Positions 6,526 to 10,760 of a stretch of 10,760 bases of DNA are shown here, in pieces. The notes below the pieces were generated by a model that saw only the letters and a list, made by a program, of their open reading frames with translations, was not told the DNA's origin and did no database searches. Source of the stretch: CBDTTM01 sp965363355 (GTDB lineage Bacteria; Bacillota; Negativicutes; Selenomonadales; Selenomonadaceae); contig CBDTTM010000082.1 in NCBI GenBank assembly GCA_965363355.1, positions 1-10,760 on the forward strand. Direction: 5' to 3'. A program made the translations under genes and the position numbers. Positions within the stretch are counted from its first letter, which is position 1. Each line of letters begins with the position of its first letter.

Positions 6526-6559
6526 AGCTGTGCGAAGTTAAGGCTCCGTACAGCTTTTT
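6526..6559 (+). terminator. Rho-independent terminator after the four-Cys gene
   Basis: AGCTGTGCG (6526-6534) pairs with CGTACAGCT (6547-6555) over 9 bp with one G-U pair and a 12-nt loop, followed by a T-run through 6559. It begins 16 nt after the stop codon. Confidence 0.8.
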
Positions 6560-6583
6560 GTTTGCAAGAAGCAGAAGGATTCT

Positions 6584-6625
6584 AAAAGGATAGCTAAGGG
6601 TTTGTTTTGTGCAGCTATCTTTTTT
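6584..6625 (+). terminator. Second terminator-like hairpin upstream of smc
   Basis: AAAAGGATAGCT (6584-6595) pairs with AGCTATCTTTTT (6613-6624) over 12 bp with one G-U pair and a 17-nt loop, ending in six T. It is a second stop signal in tandem with the one at 6526-6559. Its loop and right arm overlap the candidate smc promoter. Confidence 0.7.
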
Positions 6626-6635
6626 GTGATACAAT
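6607..6635 (+). promoter_or_regulatory. Candidate smc promoter
   Basis: TTGTGC (6607-6612), 17 nt, then TACAAT (6630-6635, one mismatch to TATAAT) with TGA directly before it, an extended -10. The -35 sits in the loop of the hairpin at 6584-6625. The distance to the chosen start codon is 45 nt. Confidence 0.55.
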
Positions 6636-6670
6636 GAAATATAAGTGTCAAAATAGCATTCGTATAGGCT

Positions 6671-6675
6671 GGTGA
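6671..6675 (+). promoter_or_regulatory. smc ribosome binding site, deciding for a TTG start
   Basis: GGTGA lies 5 nt before TTG 6681 and matches the Shine-Dalgarno pattern of the radical SAM and Pyr_excise-like genes. The in-frame GTG at 6672 is part of this site, so it is an unlikely start. Confidence 0.6.
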
Positions 6676-6680
6676 AAGTT

Positions 6681-9600
6681 TTGCAGTTGAAAAGATTAGA
6701 GGCATATGGATTTAAGTCTTTTGCCGATAAACTGGAAATTGAATTTGATAAGGGAATAACGGCAATTGTAGGTCCTAATGGCAGTGGGAAGAGCAATATC
6801 ACGGATGCAATCCGTTGGGTGCTCGGCGAGCAAAATGTCCGCAACTTGCGTGGGGCAAAAGCGGAAGATATTATTTTCACTGGCAGTGCTTCAAGGCGCG
6901 CCCTTGGGGTAGCGGATGTGTCACTGACGTTTGATAATAGCGATGGACAGCTGGCGCTTGATTTTAAAGAGGTCGTCGTAACAAGACGTTTATTTCGTTC
7001 GGGTGAAAGCGAGTTTTATATCAACAAGGCCAAATGCCGTTTGAAAGATATCTATGATTTATTTGCTGATACGGGTCTGGGGCGTGATGCGATCAGCGTA
7101 ATCAGCCAAAACAAGATTGATGAGGTTTTAAACAGTAAACCAGAAGAACGGCGTTTATTGTTTGAAGAAACCGCGGGAATTACAAAATATCGCAATAGAA
7201 AACGTGAGTCGCTGCGTAAACTTAATGATACGGAGCAAAATCTTTTGCGCGTCAATGATATTGTCCTGGAAATTGAAAATCAATTGGAACCTTTGGCTGA
7301 ACAAGCAGAAAAAACTAAACAGCACAATGTGCTGGCACAGGAATTCCAAAGTTGCAAATTAACGCAGATTTTACATAAATATGAAACGCGTAGTAATGAA
7401 CGAACAAATGGGCAAGTAAAGCTCAAAGAGCTCAAAGATGAAGAAACTGCTTTTTTGACGAAGGTACAGGTTCTTGAAGCTTCAAAAGAACAGTTAAGTA
7501 AAGAAATCCTTGATATTGAAGCTTCTTTGCAAGAACTTGGCGAGAAGAACCATGAGTTGGGTCAACAACTTGAGAAAAATCGCAATGAGATTTCGATTTT
7601 GCAGGAACGTTTAGAGCAAGGCAGCCGATCCAAACAGCGATTTATAATTGACCGCAATGAAACGTTACAAAGGGAAATGGAATCTAAGCAGCGTTTTGAA
7701 AAGCTCATAGCAGAAAAAAAGCAGGCCGAAGAAAATGCTGCTGTGATAGAATTGAAGCTGCAAAAGGAATTGGCTGCAGAACAAAGCTTGCAGGAAAAAA
7801 TTCAATTGCAAACAACAGCTTTGAGAGGATTACAGGAAAAAGCGCAGTTAAAGCAGCAGGAAATGAATGAAAAAAGCCAGTCGTTGGCACTGCTGGAAAG
7901 AGATTTGGCTGAAGTGGAACGGCAGCTCGATGAGCAGTCACGTTTATATGCAGATCATGAAGAAAATCATAGTTTGCAACAAATAGAGCTTGATGAATTG
8001 CAGGCGGTATTTTCAAAAAAAGAGGCAGAAAACCAGGTACGAATAGAAGAAAAGAAAAAGATAGAAACGAAATTGGCTGCAGCAAAAAAAGAGAAACAAA
8101 ACATCGATGAAGCAGTGCGCAAGACGCAGCAGCAAGGGCAAAGTGCTGCGGCACGGTTGTCGGTGCTGACCAATCTCCAACATGAATACGAAGGCTTTGG
8201 CCGCGCGGTGAAATCTGTACTTAAAAGCAATGCGAGCTGGCGCGCTGGGATAAGCGGTGCGGTTGCAGAATTGATCCATGTAGAAAAACGCTACGTGACA
8301 GCAATTGAAATTTCTTTGGGCGGCAGTTTGCAAAACATTGTAACAAAAGATACGCAAACGGCAAAAGACGCCATTGCTTTTTTAAAGAGAGATCGATTGG
8401 GCCGTGTTACCTTTTTACCCTTGTCCACCATTGTCGTAAGGCAACCGGGACAGGATGCCTCGATTCGCCAATTTAAAGGCTTTATTGGCTATGCCAATGA
8501 ATTGGTGCAGACAGAAGCTGTCTATAAAAAAGCAGTGGACTTTCTTTTAGCGAGAACCATTGTCGTAGACACGATCGACAATGCACTCGAGTTAGCAAAA
8601 AAACAAGGTTATAAGAGTAGAATCGTCACGCTTGAAGGTGAAGTACTCAATCCCGGCGGATCAATGGCCGGGGGCAGTATGGCACAAAGAGACAGTAGTT
8701 TCTTGAATCGAAGTGGTGAAATTGAACAACTCACAGAACGCTTGAAAAAAAGTGAAGAAGAAGTTTCTTTGCTGAAAAAGCAAAGTGATGTAGTACAATC
8801 CAAATGCAGTGAATTCGAACATGGACTTGATGAACAGCGGGTGGCGCAGCAGGCAGCCTTGGTCAAACAGGCAGAGCAAAAAGTTTATCTAGAAAAAAAA
8901 CAGGCAGAAATCGTATTGACGTGCAAGGCGATGGATGGTCTGCAAGAAAAAATTGCAGCTTTGCAGGCAAAAAAGAAGGATGTCTTGACTCGGCGGGATG
9001 CTATGTCTCAACAAATCGAAACCTTTCACGATACCGATGTGACGCAAAAACCAGAGGCGGTTGCGGCCGAGGAAATTCTCGATGATTTGCAGCAAGATTA
9101 TGAAGATCTTTCCAAATTGCTCGTCGAGCATAAAATTGCCAAGACCGTAGCCCAGCAGGAAGTAATCCACGCTGAGGAAAATCAAGCAGCTTTAGAAACT
9201 GAGCTCAATAGGTATGTCCAAGAGCTGACGAAAAATCAAGAGGAAATGGCAGCGCTGCAAGAGTTCATCGAAACAAGTCAGCAGCAAATGGCTCTGCTTA
9301 AAGAAGGCAATAGTGCGGTAGAAGAGCAAAAAGCAGCAGTACTGAAGGAACACGATGCATGTTATGCATTGAAAATGGCTAAACTGGTTGAAACGCAGAA
9401 AAATGAAACAGAGACAAAGCAGGCAAATAGGCAGCTTAGTGAAGGGCGCAATAAAATGCATGCATTTGAGCTTGAATTGACCAAATATGATTTTGAAATT
9501 GAGCAATGTGTCGAAGAGCTGAGGGAGTCTTATCAACTCACGCCAGAGGCGGCACAAGTCCATAAACTTGATTTGCCGTTTTCAGCTTTACAGCATAAAG

Positions 9601-10235
9601 TAAAAGAACTTGAAGGCCGAATTCGAGAACTAGGTGCCGTCAATCCAAATGCGATTGAAGAATATGAAGCGCTGAACAAAAGATATACCTTCTTGCAAAA
9701 GCAGTCGCAGGATTTGATTGATGCCAAGGAATATTTGGCGACAATCATAGCCGAGATGGATACAACTATGGCAAAACAGTTCAAAGAAGCATTTGCCCAA
9801 ATCAGTGTATATTTCAGTGAGATTTTTGTGAAGCTTTTTGGTGGAGGACAGGCAAAGCTCATTTTGACAGATGCTTCAGATGTGTTGGCTTCGGGAGTCG
9901 AAATTGAAGTCGAACCACCAGAGAAAAAATTGCAGAACCTATCGGTTCTCTCTGGCGGAGAACGCGCGCTGACAGTGATTGCACTTTTGTTTGCTTTTCT
10001 TAAATATCGGCCAGCGCCGTTTAGTGTAGTCGATGAAATCGATGCACCGCTTGATGAAGCCAATGTCAATCGATTTGGAGCTTTTTTGCAAGAGTATGCA
10101 GAAAATACACAGTTTATCGTGGTAACACATCGAAAAGGAACAATGGAGGCGGCAACCGTCATGTTTGGGGTAACGGTTGAGGATGCTGGTGTATCAAAAA
10201 TCGTATCCGTGCGCCTTGAGGATCAGTTGAACTAA
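6681..10235 (+). CDS. smc: Chromosome partition/condensation protein SMC
   Basis: A 1184-residue SMC ATPase (B. subtilis SMC is 1186). It forms a dimer that, with ScpA and ScpB, loads at ParB-parS and extrudes DNA loops to condense and separate chromosomes. Using TTG 6681, Walker A (GPNGSGKS, 31-38) puts its lysine at residue 37, as in B. subtilis SMC. The Q-loop region is ISQNKIDEVL. A Gln/Glu/Lys-rich coiled coil leads to the hinge, about residues 500-665, from EGFGRAVKSVLK to the glycine motif NPGGSMAGGS. A returning coiled coil ends at the C-terminal head with LSGGERA (Ser1091), Walker B VVDEIDAPLDEANV (Asp1118, Glu1119) and THRKGTME. The head, hinge and arms are all intact. The alternative GTG start at 6672 would add three residues. 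A candidate promoter lies at 6607-6635; ftsY follows after 13 nt and is probably in the same operon. Confidence 0.97.
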   Translation: MQLKRLEAYGFKSFADKLEIEFDKGITAIVGPNGSGKSNITDAIRWVLGEQNVRNLRGAKAEDIIFTGSASRRALGVADVSLTFDNSDGQLALDFKEVVVTRRLFRSGESEFYINKAKCRLKDIYDLFADTGLGRDAISVISQNKIDEVLNSKPEERRLLFEETAGITKYRNRKRESLRKLNDTEQNLLRVNDIVLEIENQLEPLAEQAEKTKQHNVLAQEFQSCKLTQILHKYETRSNERTNGQVKLKELKDEETAFLTKVQVLEASKEQLSKEILDIEASLQELGEKNHELGQQLEKNRNEISILQERLEQGSRSKQRFIIDRNETLQREMESKQRFEKLIAEKKQAEENAAVIELKLQKELAAEQSLQEKIQLQTTALRGLQEKAQLKQQEMNEKSQSLALLERDLAEVERQLDEQSRLYADHEENHSLQQIELDELQAVFSKKEAENQVRIEEKKKIETKLAAAKKEKQNIDEAVRKTQQQGQSAAARLSVLTNLQHEYEGFGRAVKSVLKSNASWRAGISGAVAELIHVEKRYVTAIEISLGGSLQNIVTKDTQTAKDAIAFLKRDRLGRVTFLPLSTIVVRQPGQDASIRQFKGFIGYANELVQTEAVYKKAVDFLLARTIVVDTIDNALELAKKQGYKSRIVTLEGEVLNPGGSMAGGSMAQRDSSFLNRSGEIEQLTERLKKSEEEVSLLKKQSDVVQSKCSEFEHGLDEQRVAQQAALVKQAEQKVYLEKKQAEIVLTCKAMDGLQEKIAALQAKKKDVLTRRDAMSQQIETFHDTDVTQKPEAVAAEEILDDLQQDYEDLSKLLVEHKIAKTVAQQEVIHAEENQAALETELNRYVQELTKNQEEMAALQEFIETSQQQMALLKEGNSAVEEQKAAVLKEHDACYALKMAKLVETQKNETETKQANRQLSEGRNKMHAFELELTKYDFEIEQCVEELRESYQLTPEAAQVHKLDLPFSALQHKVKELEGRIRELGAVNPNAIEEYEALNKRYTFLQKQSQDLIDAKEYLATIIAEMDTTMAKQFKEAFAQISVYFSEIFVKLFGGGQAKLILTDASDVLASGVEIEVEPPEKKLQNLSVLSGGERALTVIALLFAFLKYRPAPFSVVDEIDAPLDEANVNRFGAFLQEYAENTQFIVVTHRKGTMEAATVMFGVTVEDAGVSKIVSVRLEDQLN

Positions 10236-10248
10236 TGGAGGAGAAAAT

Positions 10249-10760
10249 ATGGGATTTTTTGATAAACTGAAAAAAGGACTGGAAAAGACACGAAAGTCTT
10301 TTACTGAAAAAATAGAGCAAGTAGTTATCGGTTATGCAAAAATTGACGATGACTTACTTGATGAACTTGAAGAAGCATTGATATCGGCTGATGTTGGTGT
10401 GAAGACGTCGCTTCATCTTATGGAAGAAGTGCGAGCTGGCATTAAAAAGAAAGAAATCAATTCGCCAGAAGATTTGAAACCATTTTTGGAAAGAAAAATC
10501 AGCGAACTCTTAATGATTGGCTCAGACGAAAGCCGCTTGGCGAAAAGTGGGCCGACCGTCATTCTTGTAATCGGCGTAAATGGTGTGGGAAAGACAACGA
10601 CTATTGGAAAGCTCGGCAGCTATTATAAACAGCAAGGCAAAACCGTTATGCTTGCCGCCGCAGATACTTTTCGAGCCGCGGCAATCGATCAGCTTGAAAT
10701 ATGGGGTGAACGTGTAGACGCACCCGTTATTCGCCATGAAGAAGGTTCTGATCCGGCTTC
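10249..10760 (+). CDS. ftsY: Signal recognition particle receptor FtsY, 3'-truncated
   Basis: The first 170 residues of the SRP receptor GTPase, running off the end. FtsY docks SRP-bound ribosomes at the membrane and, with Ffh, hydrolyses GTP to hand nascent membrane proteins to SecYEG. The N domain (about 20-95) has the usual DDDLLDELEEALISADVG segment. The G domain begins with the P-loop GVNGVGKTT (109-117, Lys115), and DTFRAAAIDQLEIW (139-152) is the SRP-GTPase signature. The start MGFFDKLKKGLEKTRKSF makes a short basic amphipathic helix suited to lipid binding; there is no long acidic A domain as in E. coli. GGAGG at 10237-10241 lies 7 nt before the ATG. smc-ftsY adjacency is widespread in Bacillota. 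Confidence 0.96.
   Translation, partial: MGFFDKLKKGLEKTRKSFTEKIEQVVIGYAKIDDDLLDELEEALISADVGVKTSLHLMEEVRAGIKKKEINSPEDLKPFLERKISELLMIGSDESRLAKSGPTVILVIGVNGVGKTTTIGKLGSYYKQQGKTVMLAAADTFRAAAIDQLEIWGERVDAPVIRHEEGSDPA

Noticed and set aside
7705..8154. Minus-strand open frame of 149 codons, rich in Phe, Leu and Ser
   Set aside because: It is the mirror of the Glu/Gln/Lys-rich SMC coiled coil, which gives hydrophobic-looking antisense frames by composition.
9533..10162. A 209-codon open frame on the minus strand
   Set aside because: It lies wholly inside the SMC C-terminal head coding region; its translation is low-complexity and resembles no family, and there is no ribosome binding site context worth noting.

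Overview
The window is a stretch of chromosome from a low-to-moderate GC, Gram-positive-lineage anaerobe (Bacillota/Firmicutes; a Clostridia or Negativicutes member fits best). Three things point there: the order fab genes - rnc - Elp3-like radical SAM - smc - ftsY, the strong purine-rich ribosome binding sites, and the TGn-TAnAAT type -10 boxes. I could not fix the genus from sequence alone. Every supported gene is on the + strand. No tRNA, rRNA, CRISPR array, IS element or phage gene was seen.

Layout. Positions 1-2716 are the end of a fatty-acid synthesis cluster running into RNA processing: a 5'-truncated FMN-dependent nitronate monooxygenase/FabK-like protein, fabF (beta-ketoacyl-ACP synthase II) and rnc (RNase III), with gaps of 12 and 0 nt. 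A long hairpin terminator follows rnc directly. Positions 2764-3819 encode a short Elp3-like radical SAM protein. Positions 3820-6670 hold four small genes with their own signals: an RNase Z-like metallo-beta-lactamase fold protein, a class I SAM methyltransferase, a small protein that looks like a pyrimidine-dimer glycosylase (Pyr_excise/TIGR02328-like), and a four-cysteine small protein. Terminators follow the first and last of these, and candidate promoters precede the first and last. Positions 6681-10235 are smc, followed 13 nt later by ftsY, which runs off the end.

How it works together. The outer genes are housekeeping: acyl-chain elongation, dsRNA cleavage, chromosome condensation and the SRP receptor. 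The four-gene block sits between the radical SAM gene and smc, which are neighbours in many relatives (from memory), so it looks like a lineage-specific insertion. Its members share no obvious pathway.

I did not find a convincing undescribed multi-gene system. The points most worth a second look are the Pyr_excise-like protein (catalytic-type Glu23 kept, N-terminal Thr absent), a promoter built into a terminator hairpin upstream of smc, the long hairpin abutting rnc, and the unknown four-Cys protein.
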